Below, in pieces: positions 1 to 8,603 of a DNA stretch of 64,000 bases. The notes beneath the pieces were generated by a model. The model saw nothing but the letters and a program-made list of their open reading frames with translations. It searched no databases and was not told the DNA's origin. Source of the stretch: Aequorivita echinoideorum (lineage in GTDB: Bacteria > Bacteroidota > Bacteroidia > Flavobacteriales > Flavobacteriaceae); NCBI RefSeq assembly GCF_018476645.1, contig NZ_JAHCTB010000003.1, positions 248,001-312,000 on the forward strand, read 5' to 3'. The translations under genes and the position numbers were made by a program. The stretch's first letter is position 1. Every line of letters starts with the position of its first letter.

Positions 1-1861
1 TCCTTGAAACCACTGTTTTTACTTCAGGAAATTCATTGATTAAATTTTGAAGTTTTTTTGAGGCTTCAATAGATTCCGTAAGACTGCTCCCTGGTTTTAT
101 CAAAGCCTGAAATGCAATATCGCCCTCATCAAATTTAGGTATGAATTCGCCACCCATATTGCTGAAAATAAATCCTGCAATCAATAACAGCCCTACCGCA
201 CCAATAATGACACCAGCCCTAAAGCGAAGTGCGAAATTGAGCAAGGGTACATACGCCCTGTTCAACCCTGACATTATTTTATCGCTGAAACCGTCAATCC
301 TGTTTTCAAATTTGGCGAACCAACTATTCTGATTTTTGGCAGGCTTTAGGAACATTGACGAAATCATTGGCACGTAGGTAAGACAAAGGATAATGGCTCC
401 CAAAACCGCAAATCCGAAAGTAAATGCCATTGGACGGAACATTTTTCCTTCTACACCAGTCAAAAAGAGAATCGGTGTAAATACGATAAGGATAATAAGC
501 TGACCGAAAAAAGCCGAATTCATCATCGTGCTTGCTGATTCATAGGCTATTTCATCCATTTCTGGCTGGCCAATGGCAGTTGTGGTTTTCTTCATCCGTT
601 GATGGATGTGGAACACCATACCTTCCACAATGATTACCGCACCATCCACGATGATTCCAAAATCGATTGCTCCCAAGGACATTAAATTTGCCCAAACGCC
701 AAATTGTTTCATCAAGATAAAGGCGAAGAGTAATGACAGTGGGATTACCGAAGCCGTAATTAATCCACCACGGAAACTTCCCAAAAGCAAGACCAAAACG
801 AAAATCACAATCAATGAACCTTCAATAAGGTTTTTTTCAACGGTGCTTGTGGTCCTTCCGATAAGTTCACTTCTACTTAAAAACGTATCTATGTAAACGC
901 CTTCCGGCAGGGATTTTTGTATTTCTGCAATGCGCTTCTCCACATTTTCGACCACGTTACCAGGGCTTTCGCCTTTCAGCATCAGTATTTGTCCCCCAAC
1001 CGTTTCGTGTCCATCTTGGGTAAACGCACCATAGCGCACTTGATTCCCATAGCCCACTTTTTCGGCGACATTCCGCACTAAAACAGGGCTTCCGTTTTGT
1101 GTGGTTACAACGGTGTTTTCCAAATCTTCAAGGCTACGCGCCAAGCCTTCGCCACGAATGAAATTTGCTTGGTGGTTTTTTTCAATATAAGCACCACCAG
1201 TATTGGCATTGTTTACTTTCAGGGCTTCAAAAACCTGATTCATTGTAATGCCAAAACTTTTCAGCTTATTTGGATTTATGGCAACTTCATATTGTTTCAC
1301 ATAGCCTCCAAAAGCATTGACCTCTACCACTCCAGGGACTAATGCCATTTGGCGTTTTACAATCCAATCCTGTATGGTACGAAGCTCCATTGCATCATAT
1401 TTATCTTCGTAGCCTTCTTTTAATTTTAAGGTGTATTGGTAGATTTCGCCCAAACCTGTAGTAATGGGTGCCATAAATGGCGTGCCGAAGCCTTCGGGGA
1501 TTTCTCCAGCGACTTCGGTCAATTTTTCTTGCACCAATTGCCGGGGAAGATAAGTGCCTGCCTCGTCCTTAAAAACAATGGTAACCACAGAAAGACCAAA
1601 ACGGGAAACGGAACGCAACTCGATAACATCAGGAAGGTTTGCCATTGCCAATTCTACCGGATAGGTTACAAATTGCTCAATATCTTCAGTCCCTAAATTT
1701 GGGGCAACGGTAATAACTTGCACTTGATTATTGGTAATATCGGGTACAGAACCCAGATTTATAGTGGCCATAGACCAAATGCCTGTACCTACCAATGCCA
1801 CTATAAAGAGCCCAATAATAAACTTGTTATTAATGGAAAATGAAATGATTTTGTTAATCAT
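1..1861 (-). CDS. czcA: CzcA-type heavy-metal RND efflux pump, partial (first 620 residues)
   Basis: The gene starts at 1861 and runs off the left edge, so the C-terminal part is missing from the window. The protein begins with a transmembrane segment, followed by periplasmic porter domain and a membrane block from about residue 345. The TM4 signature DFGIIVDGAVIIVEG lies at residues 400-414. It fits the HME-RND motif DFGx3DGAx3VEN assigned to divalent cations (Co, Zn, Cd, Ni), apart from G instead of the last N. The family pumps metal from periplasm or cytoplasm through an outer-membrane channel using proton influx. It lies last in the visible order behind an adaptor gene and a small exported protein. 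The family is clear; the exact metal is inferred. Confidence 0.93.
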   Translation of the reverse strand, partial: MINKIISFSINNKFIIGLFIVALVGTGIWSMATINLGSVPDITNNQVQVITVAPNLGTEDIEQFVTYPVELAMANLPDVIELRSVSRFGLSVVTIVFKDEAGTYLPRQLVQEKLTEVAGEIPEGFGTPFMAPITTGLGEIYQYTLKLKEGYEDKYDAMELRTIQDWIVKRQMALVPGVVEVNAFGGYVKQYEVAINPNKLKSFGITMNQVFEALKVNNANTGGAYIEKNHQANFIRGEGLARSLEDLENTVVTTQNGSPVLVRNVAEKVGYGNQVRYGAFTQDGHETVGGQILMLKGESPGNVVENVEKRIAEIQKSLPEGVYIDTFLSRSELIGRTTSTVEKNLIEGSLIVIFVLVLLLGSFRGGLITASVIPLSLLFAFILMKQFGVWANLMSLGAIDFGIIVDGAVIIVEGMVFHIHQRMKKTTTAIGQPEMDEIAYESASTMMNSAFFGQLIILIVFTPILFLTGVEGKMFRPMAFTFGFAVLGAIILCLTYVPMISSMFLKPAKNQNSWFAKFENRIDGFSDKIMSGLNRAYVPLLNFALRFRAGVIIGAVGLLLIAGFIFSNMGGEFIPKFDEGDIAFQALIKPGSSLTESIEASKKLQNLINEFPEVKTVVSR

Positions 1862-1957
1862 AGAAAAAGTTTAATGAATTATAAATAGTAGTAAGTTGAC
1901 CACGATTGATATGGGCAACAATAATTTATAAGATACCTGCCGTTGCAGATATTTTTA

Positions 1958-2353
1958 TTAAACTCGTGGGGGTTGAAAAAGGGATTCCAGATATCTGGAA
2001 TTTAGATGAAATGTGTAGAAATTAAATTGATTTTGCGCCTCAAAGGAAACATCAGTAATTAATGTTGGCTGAAATGGCGCGAAGAATACAAAATGCTGGC
2101 AACATTGATGGCTTGTATGGATAGGTACATCCTCGTGGTCTGAATCCTGATGATGGTCTTCAGATGTTCCATCGTCGTTGATGTAATCTTCATAAACATA
2201 TTTTATAAAGGAATAGCCATCAACCTCTTTATGTTCTTGATAATGGGCAACGAAGTGTGATAATTCTTCTAATTGCTCACAAACTTCCATATTGGCCGCT
2301 ATTCCTTGAAAAAGGAATAGGAATGACATTGTTATGGAAACGATGATTTTCAT
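1958..2353 (-). CDS. small exported His/Cys protein, HYC_CC_PP-like
   Basis: The product has about 131 residues. I chose the ATG at 2353 because it places a signal peptide (MKIIVSITMSFLFLFQGIAA) at the N-terminus; an ATG further upstream at 2398 would add a 15-residue prefix. The mature part is acidic, with a DHHQDSDHED stretch, then HTSHQCCQH and a C-terminal FQPPRV. The CC pair and the PP near the end recall the HYC_CC_PP proteins often found next to metal efflux genes in Bacteroidota. A similar but more canonical protein lies at 16195. It sits between the adaptor gene and czcA on the same strand. Metal binding is inferred from composition only. Confidence 0.6.
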   Translation of the reverse strand: MKIIVSITMSFLFLFQGIAANMEVCEQLEELSHFVAHYQEHKEVDGYSFIKYVYEDYINDDGTSEDHHQDSDHEDVPIHTSHQCCQHFVFFAPFQPTLITDVSFEAQNQFNFYTFHLNSRYLESLFQPPRV

Positions 2354-2417
2354 AAAGCTTGACAAATATACAAAAATTGAAATGCAACTGGTGTGCAAAA
2401 TCTATATGTGTCTAATT

Positions 2418-4208
2418 CTATTCAATTTCATCTGTTACACTACCACAATTCAACATATCAGAACCAAAATAAGGATTACGGATGTCCATATCCTTACTCA
2501 ACCAATAGGCACCCAAGTTATTGTTTGCCATTGGACAAAAATCCACATATACTTTTTGGTTGATGCCAAAGGTTTTTACGGCATTGATTAAATGTGCGGA
2601 TAAATGAATGAAATGTTCCCGTTGTTTTTTGATATCCGAAGTGTTGGCTATGGCACTTGTGGATGCCTTCAATTCTTTTTCCAGAGTCATCCAGTGTTTA
2701 TGTGCATCATCCTTCAATAATTTCATATCCACTTTTTCAATACTTTTTTGCAACCCGTTTGCTGATTTTTTTGCTGTTTCGGCATCATCATTTACAAGTG
2801 CTTTATCCACTGAAACATAGTTTTCAAAAACAGTATTGAGCTGTTCCTTGAATTTAGAGGAAACTTCCAGACGCTTGGTCATTTGGAAATGGTCTGTTGT
2901 TGAATTGCCATTGGCATTTTCCATACCCAAATGTACTTCGTGACCTGTCATTGTTTTGCCTCCTTGGGTGTTCATCATAGATTTTTTGCCTTGTAATTGT
3001 GCGGCGGCATCTACTGTAAATGTGCCGTTCGTTACTACTTCATCCCCATTTTTAAGCCCTTCGGTAATGGAATAAACATCGCCATTTTTAGTACCTAAAG
3101 TAACTTCCCGCATTTCAAAAACGGGCTCGTTTGGGTTTGTTTTGATATATACCAATGAGCGTTCGCCTGTCCACATAACCGCAGTAGCCGGGACCGTTAT
3201 TTGCGAATCCATTTTATTTCCTTTTGACATCTGTACTTTTGCCGTAACGAACATTCCGGGTTTCAATAAATCTTCTTTATTGTTCAAGGTGGCTCGAACC
3301 GAAACTGTTCTAGATTTTGTATTTAAAACTGGGTCAATAAACGAAACAGTTGCCTCAAATTCCTTGTTGGGATAAGCGTTGGTAGTAACATTTATTTTCT
3401 GTCCTTCCTTTAATTGTGAAATTTGACGTTCGTAGGCATCAAACATCGCCCAAACGGTTGCCAAATCGCTTACTTTTACAATGGGCTGGCCTTGCTTTAC
3501 ATAGTCACCTTCTTCTGCCATTTTTTGGGAAACTGTACCCGAAACCGTGGCATAAATGGGGAAAATTTCACGCACTTTGCCAGAACTTTCAATTTGGTTG
3601 ATTTGGCTTTCAGACAATTTCCACAATTTTAATTTGTTACGGACGGCTTTATACAAGGCAGGTTGTGATTCCTTCATACTTGCTGCTGTCAACAATTCCT
3701 GCTGTGCTGCAACAAGTGTTGGCGCATAGATTGTTGCCAATAATTGCCCTTTTCGCACTTCCTCGCCCGTAAAATTGACGTTCAGTTTTTCAATACGGCC
3801 TTCAAAATAACTTGCTTGAACTGCATTGGCCTCTTCGTTCGCCATTATCTTTCCGGAAAGCTGCATTGTATTTTCATCTGTTCCTGAAACATTGCCAACA
3901 ATTGTGGTTTGGATATTCGCCAATGCCATTGCGTTTTCGGTCATTTTTATTTCGTTCATTGCGAGTCCGTCTGCACCAGTTTCGGCAGGAATCAAGTCCA
4001 TCCCGCAGATGGGACAGTCGCCGGGTTCGGGCTGCATAATCTGTGGGTGCATTGAGCAGGTCCACATTTGGTTTTGTTCGTTGGTACTGTCCGACATATC
4101 GGACACATCCTTGGTGTTTGAGTTTTCTTCAGCAGACTTGCCGAAAAAGACATAGCCCAATATTAAACCAGCGGCCAAAATGGCGATGTAGATGATGTAT
4201 TTTTTCAT
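2418..4208 (-). CDS. cusB: RND efflux periplasmic adaptor (CusB/HlyD type) with heavy-metal-binding domain and DUF3347 tail
   Basis: The product has 596 residues. A membrane anchor spans residues 5-23. A heavy-metal-binding domain lies at about 48-74, with the CSMHP and CPICGMDL motifs (C51, M53, H54, C65, C68). The central part (about 110-420) is a membrane-fusion-protein core with barrel-sandwich and beta-barrel segments. The last 150 residues form a DUF3347 domain ending in FCPM, AYWLS, NPYFGS and a final CG. Adaptors of this class join the inner-membrane pump to the TolC channel and can hand over metal. The same C-terminal domain occurs as a separate lipoprotein at 10434. The gene lies between a DUF305 gene and czcA. 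The cusB symbol marks family, not proven orthology. Confidence 0.92.
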   Translation of the reverse strand: MKKYIIYIAILAAGLILGYVFFGKSAEENSNTKDVSDMSDSTNEQNQMWTCSMHPQIMQPEPGDCPICGMDLIPAETGADGLAMNEIKMTENAMALANIQTTIVGNVSGTDENTMQLSGKIMANEEANAVQASYFEGRIEKLNVNFTGEEVRKGQLLATIYAPTLVAAQQELLTAASMKESQPALYKAVRNKLKLWKLSESQINQIESSGKVREIFPIYATVSGTVSQKMAEEGDYVKQGQPIVKVSDLATVWAMFDAYERQISQLKEGQKINVTTNAYPNKEFEATVSFIDPVLNTKSRTVSVRATLNNKEDLLKPGMFVTAKVQMSKGNKMDSQITVPATAVMWTGERSLVYIKTNPNEPVFEMREVTLGTKNGDVYSITEGLKNGDEVVTNGTFTVDAAAQLQGKKSMMNTQGGKTMTGHEVHLGMENANGNSTTDHFQMTKRLEVSSKFKEQLNTVFENYVSVDKALVNDDAETAKKSANGLQKSIEKVDMKLLKDDAHKHWMTLEKELKASTSAIANTSDIKKQREHFIHLSAHLINAVKTFGINQKVYVDFCPMANNNLGAYWLSKDMDIRNPYFGSDMLNCGSVTDEIE

Positions 4209-4221
4209 AATTAAATTGTTT

Positions 4222-4260
4222 AAACCTACAAGGTGGCCTTCGGCAACACCTTGCAGGTTT
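4222..4260. repeat. intergenic inverted repeat (13-bp stem with one mismatch)
   Basis: AAACCT-a-CAAGGTG at 4222-4235 pairs with CACCTTG-c-AGGTTT at 4247-4260. The loop itself can fold as GCC-TTC-GGC. It lies in the gap between the DUF305 gene and the adaptor gene. A degenerate relative is at 10385-10429. It could be a repeated palindromic element or an RNA processing or attenuation hairpin; no T-tract on the minus strand makes it an ordinary terminator. Confidence 0.7.
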
Positions 4261-4270
4261 GGTGTGTGAT

Positions 4271-4753
4271 TTATTTTGCGGCTTCCAAACGTTTTATCAT
4301 TTCTTTCATTTCGCCTATTTCTTTACGTTGTGCTTCAATAATGTCATCTGCCAATTTTCTGACCTCTGGATCTTTTATGTCAGCTCTTTCACTCGTTAAA
4401 ATTGCAATTGAGTGATGGGGAATCATTGCCTTCATCCAAAGGATATCTCCAATAATAGGACTTTGAGCCCTTACCAAGCCAAGTGCGCTAACAAAAAGCA
4501 CTAAACTTCCCAACAAAATTGCGATGTTTTTTTTCTTGTTTTGGTACATTTTCCGCATAAAAAACCACATTATTACTGCCATACAGGCAATGCCCAAACA
4601 ACTCATATAGAAACGTGTGAGGCTAAAGTAAACGTGGTCAATTTGATACGTATTTAGGTACATTGTGATGTACATCGCGATAAAAGATGCGACGAGCATC
4701 AAAATGAATTTTGTGTAATTGCCTTTGCTTTTGTGTTGATTTGAATGTTCCAT
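4271..4753 (-). CDS. DUF305 family membrane protein
   Basis: The product has 160 residues. Three hydrophobic segments (about residues 16-34, 48-66 and 76-92) are followed by the DUF305 motif MIPHHSIAILTSE and a charged helical tail rich in Glu and Lys. DUF305 proteins are exported or membrane-anchored and are frequently linked to copper and silver resistance; the Met-His-His pattern has been proposed to bind metal. The gene lies 16 bases after the copper ATPase gene and before the adaptor, so it is probably cotranscribed with both. The family call is firm; the molecular role is not known. Confidence 0.85.
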   Translation of the reverse strand: MEHSNQHKSKGNYTKFILMLVASFIAMYITMYLNTYQIDHVYFSLTRFYMSCLGIACMAVIMWFFMRKMYQNKKKNIAILLGSLVLFVSALGLVRAQSPIIGDILWMKAMIPHHSIAILTSERADIKDPEVRKLADDIIEAQRKEIGEMKEMIKRLEAAK

Positions 4754-4769
4754 AGTTTTTGAGTTTTAA

Positions 4770-7268
4770 TTATAGCTTAATATTTCTTAATCGTAAGGAA
4801 TTTGCAATGACCGAAACCGAGCTAAAGCTCATTGCCAAAGCTGCTATCATAGGCGACAATAACAATCCGAACACAGGAAAGAGAACACCTGCTGCTATTG
4901 GGATTCCTAAAATATTGTAACCCAGTGCAAAAAACAGATTTTGCTTAATGTTTCGCATCACACTATGACTTAAATCCCTTGCCTTTACGATGCCGTGCAA
5001 ATCGCCCTTTACCAAAGTTATCATCGCACTTTCGATGGCAACGTCCGTTCCTGTTCCCATTGCGATGCCCACATCGCTTTTTGCCAAAGCTGGGGCATCG
5101 TTAATGCCGTCGCCAGCCATTGCAACAATTTTTCCGTTGTTCTGTAATTTTTCTACCTCTTGCAGTTTGTTTTCGGGCAGCATTCCTGCTTTAAAATCGG
5201 CAAGGTTTAGTTCCTTTGCGACCGCTTGGGCGGTGTCGTGATTATCGCCAGTGAGCATAATTACTGCAATTCCCTTATCCTGAAGTGCTTTAATTGCCTT
5301 GGCACTGGTTCCTTTTATTTTATCGCCGATGACCACATATCCCACAACTTTTGAATCGATTGACAAATAGGAAACTGTTTTTCCCTGCTTTTGAAAGCTT
5401 TGCGCTTCGGTTTCCATTTCAGAAGTCAATTGAGCCTCGGCATATTCCATCATTTTTGCGTTGCCCAAGGCAACCTTTTTTCCGTTTACCGTTCCTTCAA
5501 CACCTTTTCCGGTTACGGCACTAAAGTTTTCAGAATTTAAAACTTCAACTTTCTGCTCTTTACCATATTTCACGGTAGCTTCAGCGAGTGGATGTTCACT
5601 CATATTGTTAAGGGAAACAATGTGTTGCAATACTTCATTTTCAGAAAATTCCATCCCAAAAGCACCAATCTTTTCAACGGTTGGTTTTCCTTCGGTTATG
5701 GTTCCGGTTTTATCGATAATCAAGGTATCTACTTTGTCCATTTCTTCGAGGGCTTCCGCATTTTTAATCAGCACACCATTTTGAGCACCTTTTCCAACCC
5801 CAACCATCACAGACATTGGTGTAGCGAGACCGAGTGCACACGGACAAGCGATGATGAGTACAGCTATTGCATTTACAAAAGCATAGACATAAACAGGTTC
5901 GGGACCAAAAATTGCCCATACAATGAATGTGATGATTGAAACAAGCACCACAATAGGTACAAAATATCCCGAAACCGTATCTGCCAATTTTTGGATGGGC
6001 GCACGACTGCGACTGGCGTTATTGACCATTTGGATGATTTGGGAAAGCAAGGTATCTGAACCTACTTTTTCGGCTTTCATTAAAAACGATTGGTTGCCGT
6101 TGATAGTTCCGCTGCTTACTTTGTCACCTTCACTTTTGCTTACGGGAATGGGTTCTCCCGTAATCATAGATTCGTCAACTGATGTATTTCCTTCGGAAAT
6201 GACACCGTCAACCGGAATTTTGTCGCCGGGTTTTACGCGAAGGATATCTCCTAACTTAATTGAATCAATCGTAACTTCTTCTTCCTTTCCATCTTTAACC
6301 AAAATAGCTTTGTTTGGTGCGAGTTTCAACAATTCCTTGACGGCGGAATTTGTTTTGCTGTGTGCACGAGCTTCGAGAACCTGACCCAACAACACCAAGG
6401 TTAAAATAACCGTTGCAGCTTCAAAATAGACGTGTACTGCGCCAGATTCAGTTTTAAATTGAACAGGAAAGAAATCGGGAAAGAACATTCCGAAAACGCT
6501 GAACAACCACGCTGCGCCTGCGCCAATACCGATTAAGGTGAACATATTGAGATTCCACGTTTTTATACTTCTATAAGCCCGTTCAAAGAACATCCAAGTA
6601 GCATAAAAAACCACAGGTATCGATAAGGCAAATTGAATCCAGTTCCAATACTTCTGTTCCATTACTTGGTATAATGGATTGTTGGGAATCATTTCGCTCA
6701 TTGCCATTAGGAAAATGGGCAAGGTAAAAGCGACTGCAATCCAAAATTTCTTGAGCAGTTTTTGATAGGTTTTTTCTTCTGAAGAAATATCAGGCTGCAT
6801 CGGTACCAAATCCATCCCACAGATTGGGCAGGCCCCCGGTCCATCCTTTACGATTTCTGGATGCATTGGGCAGGTCCATTGTTCGGACGTTGTTGCCGAC
6901 AGATTTTGCTCTTCCACCAAGTCCATTCCGCAGACAGGGCAATCGCCCGGTTTATTATAGGTTTTATGGCCTTCGCAGTGCATTGGGCAGTAAAAAGTTC
7001 CAGTTCCTTTGCCTTTTGGTTTTTCTACTTTTGCGTCTTCGGAATGATGATGTTCTCCAACATTATGGATGCCATAACGCCCACCGTCATTTTTTAAGGC
7101 TTCTTGAAACTTTTCCAATGGAATATGGTTTTGCATTTCTATGGTTGCTTCGGCCTTTTCCAAATTGACCGAGGCAGAAGTTACACCTTCAACTTTTGAA
7201 AGTGTACTTTCTACGTGGCTTCGGCAACCGTTGCAGGTCATTCCGTGTATGTGATAGGTGTGTTTCAT
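4770..7268 (-). CDS. copA: Cu(I)-exporting P1B-type ATPase with one HMA and two CxxCGM metal-binding motifs
   Basis: The product has 832 residues. An HMA domain with GMTCNGC (C12, C15) occupies residues 1-70. Two heavy-metal-binding motifs follow at about 92-118 ([17 protein letters not shown]) and 131-156 ([15 protein letters not shown]). The ATPase core shows TGE at 370-372, the intramembrane CPC at 475-477, the phosphorylation motif DKTGT at 519-523, an HP locus (EHPLAEA) and GDGIND. CPC with an N-terminal HMA is the pattern of Cu(I)/Ag(I) exporters in the inner membrane. Its start codon overlaps the stop of the broken gene upstream (ATGA at 7265-7268), which suggests translational coupling. 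Confidence 0.95.
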   Translation of the reverse strand: MKHTYHIHGMTCNGCRSHVESTLSKVEGVTSASVNLEKAEATIEMQNHIPLEKFQEALKNDGGRYGIHNVGEHHHSEDAKVEKPKGKGTGTFYCPMHCEGHKTYNKPGDCPVCGMDLVEEQNLSATTSEQWTCPMHPEIVKDGPGACPICGMDLVPMQPDISSEEKTYQKLLKKFWIAVAFTLPIFLMAMSEMIPNNPLYQVMEQKYWNWIQFALSIPVVFYATWMFFERAYRSIKTWNLNMFTLIGIGAGAAWLFSVFGMFFPDFFPVQFKTESGAVHVYFEAATVILTLVLLGQVLEARAHSKTNSAVKELLKLAPNKAILVKDGKEEEVTIDSIKLGDILRVKPGDKIPVDGVISEGNTSVDESMITGEPIPVSKSEGDKVSSGTINGNQSFLMKAEKVGSDTLLSQIIQMVNNASRSRAPIQKLADTVSGYFVPIVVLVSIITFIVWAIFGPEPVYVYAFVNAIAVLIIACPCALGLATPMSVMVGVGKGAQNGVLIKNAEALEEMDKVDTLIIDKTGTITEGKPTVEKIGAFGMEFSENEVLQHIVSLNNMSEHPLAEATVKYGKEQKVEVLNSENFSAVTGKGVEGTVNGKKVALGNAKMMEYAEAQLTSEMETEAQSFQKQGKTVSYLSIDSKVVGYVVIGDKIKGTSAKAIKALQDKGIAVIMLTGDNHDTAQAVAKELNLADFKAGMLPENKLQEVEKLQNNGKIVAMAGDGINDAPALAKSDVGIAMGTGTDVAIESAMITLVKGDLHGIVKARDLSHSVMRNIKQNLFFALGYNILGIPIAAGVLFPVFGLLLSPMIAALAMSFSSVSVIANSLRLRNIKL

Positions 7269-7561
7269 ATTATCTTAATTTTTTTCGCATTGCTTCCGAA
7301 ATTTTCAGCATAAACTCCGTAAGCATCTACCAACAAGCCTTTAAACCCTTTTTTAGAATGTATAGCAAACAGTATACTATTGTCGTCGGTACTGCTCATA
7401 CCTTCAAAGCGATACATCTCGTCCACCTTGAAATCTTCTGGATATAATTTTAGTTTTAAAGCACTGCATTCAATATGATCCGAACATTAATTAAAGTCAT
7501 ACATATATCCAGTTGATTGTAAATCTTTAATTGCTTCGGAAAGAGTGTCGTAGTTTTTCAT
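7265..7561 (-). pseudogene. small 'phosphoribosylpyrophosphate synthetase-like' protein gene, interrupted by an in-frame TAA
   Basis: Reading from the ATG at 7561 gives MKNYDTLSEAIKDLQSTGYM and four more residues. A TAA then stands at codon 25 (7487-7489). The same frame continues without a shift for 73 more codons (CSDHIECSALKL, VDEMYRFEGM, LLVDAYGVYAENFG) to a TGA at 7265-7267, which overlaps the copA start. Intact relatives of about 100 residues, often mislabelled as phosphoribosylpyrophosphate synthetase, are common in Bacteroidota and have Leu near this position, as far as I recall. One base change would explain the stop. Restart at a downstream ATG is possible. Function is unknown. Confidence 0.8.
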
Positions 7562-7588
7562 TTTTTAAATTCATACAATAAATCTAAA

Positions 7589-7616
7589 AATTCCCCGCCG
7601 TGAAAAGCAGGGAATT
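7589..7616 (-). terminator. probable terminator after the copper-storage gene
   Basis: Read on the minus strand, AATTCCCtGC pairs with GCgGGGAATT and is followed by a T-rich stretch. It lies just after the stop of the 106-residue Cys-rich gene and before the broken gene, so it could separate the two transcripts. Confidence 0.6.
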
Positions 7617-7629
7617 ATTTGTTTGCGAA

Positions 7630-7950
7630 TTACGCTGCATAAGTTTTACAGGCATCTTCACATTTTCTGCACGCTTCTGCACATTTTTTGCAATGGTCGT
7701 GGTCGTGCTTGGCACATTCATCGCCACATTCTTTACAAGCTTTTTGGCATAATGCAACCATTTCTTTTGCAAAAGATGAATCCATTGCTACCAATTTTGC
7801 GGTGGTGGCACAAATTTCGGCACAGATAATATCGGTACGAATACAGTCTGCCATCATTTTTACATTTTCCTCGCCCAAACAGGCACTTGCACAGGTGTTA
7901 CAAGCTGCAATACAATTGTATAAAGCATCAATAAGATTTTGTTTTTTCAT
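7630..7950 (-). CDS. csp: four-helix-bundle copper-storage protein (Csp/DUF326-like)
   Basis: The product has 106 residues and no signal peptide. I count 16 cysteines, at 13, 17, 20, 24, 36, 43, 47, 68, 72, 75, 79, 87, 90, 94, 97 and 101. They are mostly spaced CxxxC and CxxC along helices, with a HDHDH stretch at 82-86. This is the layout of the Csp family, whose four-helix bundles bind many Cu(I) ions inside the bundle. Without a leader it should be cytosolic, like Csp3. It lies between the regulator gene and the copper ATPase operon. The symbol marks the family only. Confidence 0.9.
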   Translation of the reverse strand: MKKQNLIDALYNCIAACNTCASACLGEENVKMMADCIRTDIICAEICATTAKLVAMDSSFAKEMVALCQKACKECGDECAKHDHDHCKKCAEACRKCEDACKTYAA

Positions 7951-8034
7951 TTTTTATATGATTTAAGATTAATAATTATTACTATAAAATTATGGTCTTT
8001 CTCGTTAAGATAGTGTCATTATTATGGTTGTTAT

Positions 8035-8601
8035 CTAACTAATTTTGTCCAATGAATTTCTAAAATTTTTCTGCGCTACCTTGTACTTTGAAAGGCTCAC
8101 TCCCGTTTCACTTTTAAATTGTCGGCTTAAATGATTGATATGACTGTAATCCAAAAGCTGACTTATTTCTGTGAAATTATATGTTGGAATCTGTATCAAT
8201 TCCTTGACTTTTTCAATTTTCATTTTGATAAAATATTTTTCAATGGTCAATCCTTCAGTTACTGAAAAAACCTTGCTGATTTTAGCATAGTCTTGATTCA
8301 TTTGACTTGAAAGGTATTCCGATAAATTACCTTCCAAATTGAGTGGTAATTTGTTCAACAATTTTATAAGATTGATTTTGACGTCTTCCCTTATTTTTTC
8401 ATAAGGTGTGGCTATAAGTTCGAAGCCATTATCGTTTAAAATATTTTGTATTACCTGTAAGTCATTATCAGAATTGATATCAATTTGAACACTTCCCAAT
8501 TCGATATCCAAAAGTTTTATATTATGAGATTTTATTTCGGTTTTTAGCACTTTGATACATCTATCGCAGACCATATTTTTTATGTGAAGTGTTTTTGTCA
8601 T
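8035..8601 (-). CDS. AraC-family regulator with HMA-like metal-binding N-terminus
   Basis: I chose the ATG at 8601, giving 188 residues. This start puts the HMA-like motif NMVCDRC (C12, C15) in its usual place and avoids overlap with the permease gene; the upstream ATG at 8646 would overlap it. Residues 1-70 look like a ferredoxin-fold HMA domain. The last 80 residues hold an AraC-type double helix-turn-helix (FTEISQLLDYSHINHLSRQF). The protein could sense Cu(I) or another soft metal through the CxxC and switch the island genes. The arrangement is directly visible; the sensing role is inferred. Confidence 0.85.
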   Translation of the reverse strand: MTKTLHIKNMVCDRCIKVLKTEIKSHNIKLLDIELGSVQIDINSDNDLQVIQNILNDNGFELIATPYEKIREDVKINLIKLLNKLPLNLEGNLSEYLSSQMNQDYAKISKVFSVTEGLTIEKYFIKMKIEKVKELIQIPTYNFTEISQLLDYSHINHLSRQFKSETGVSLSKYKVAQKNFRNSLDKIS

Positions 8602-8603
8602 AA

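Noticed and set aside
4990-7168. Several plus-strand frames of 78-153 codons opposite the copper ATPase gene
   Set aside because: They are antisense to a clearly coding gene, show no family pattern and have shadow-type composition rich in Ser, Phe and Pro.
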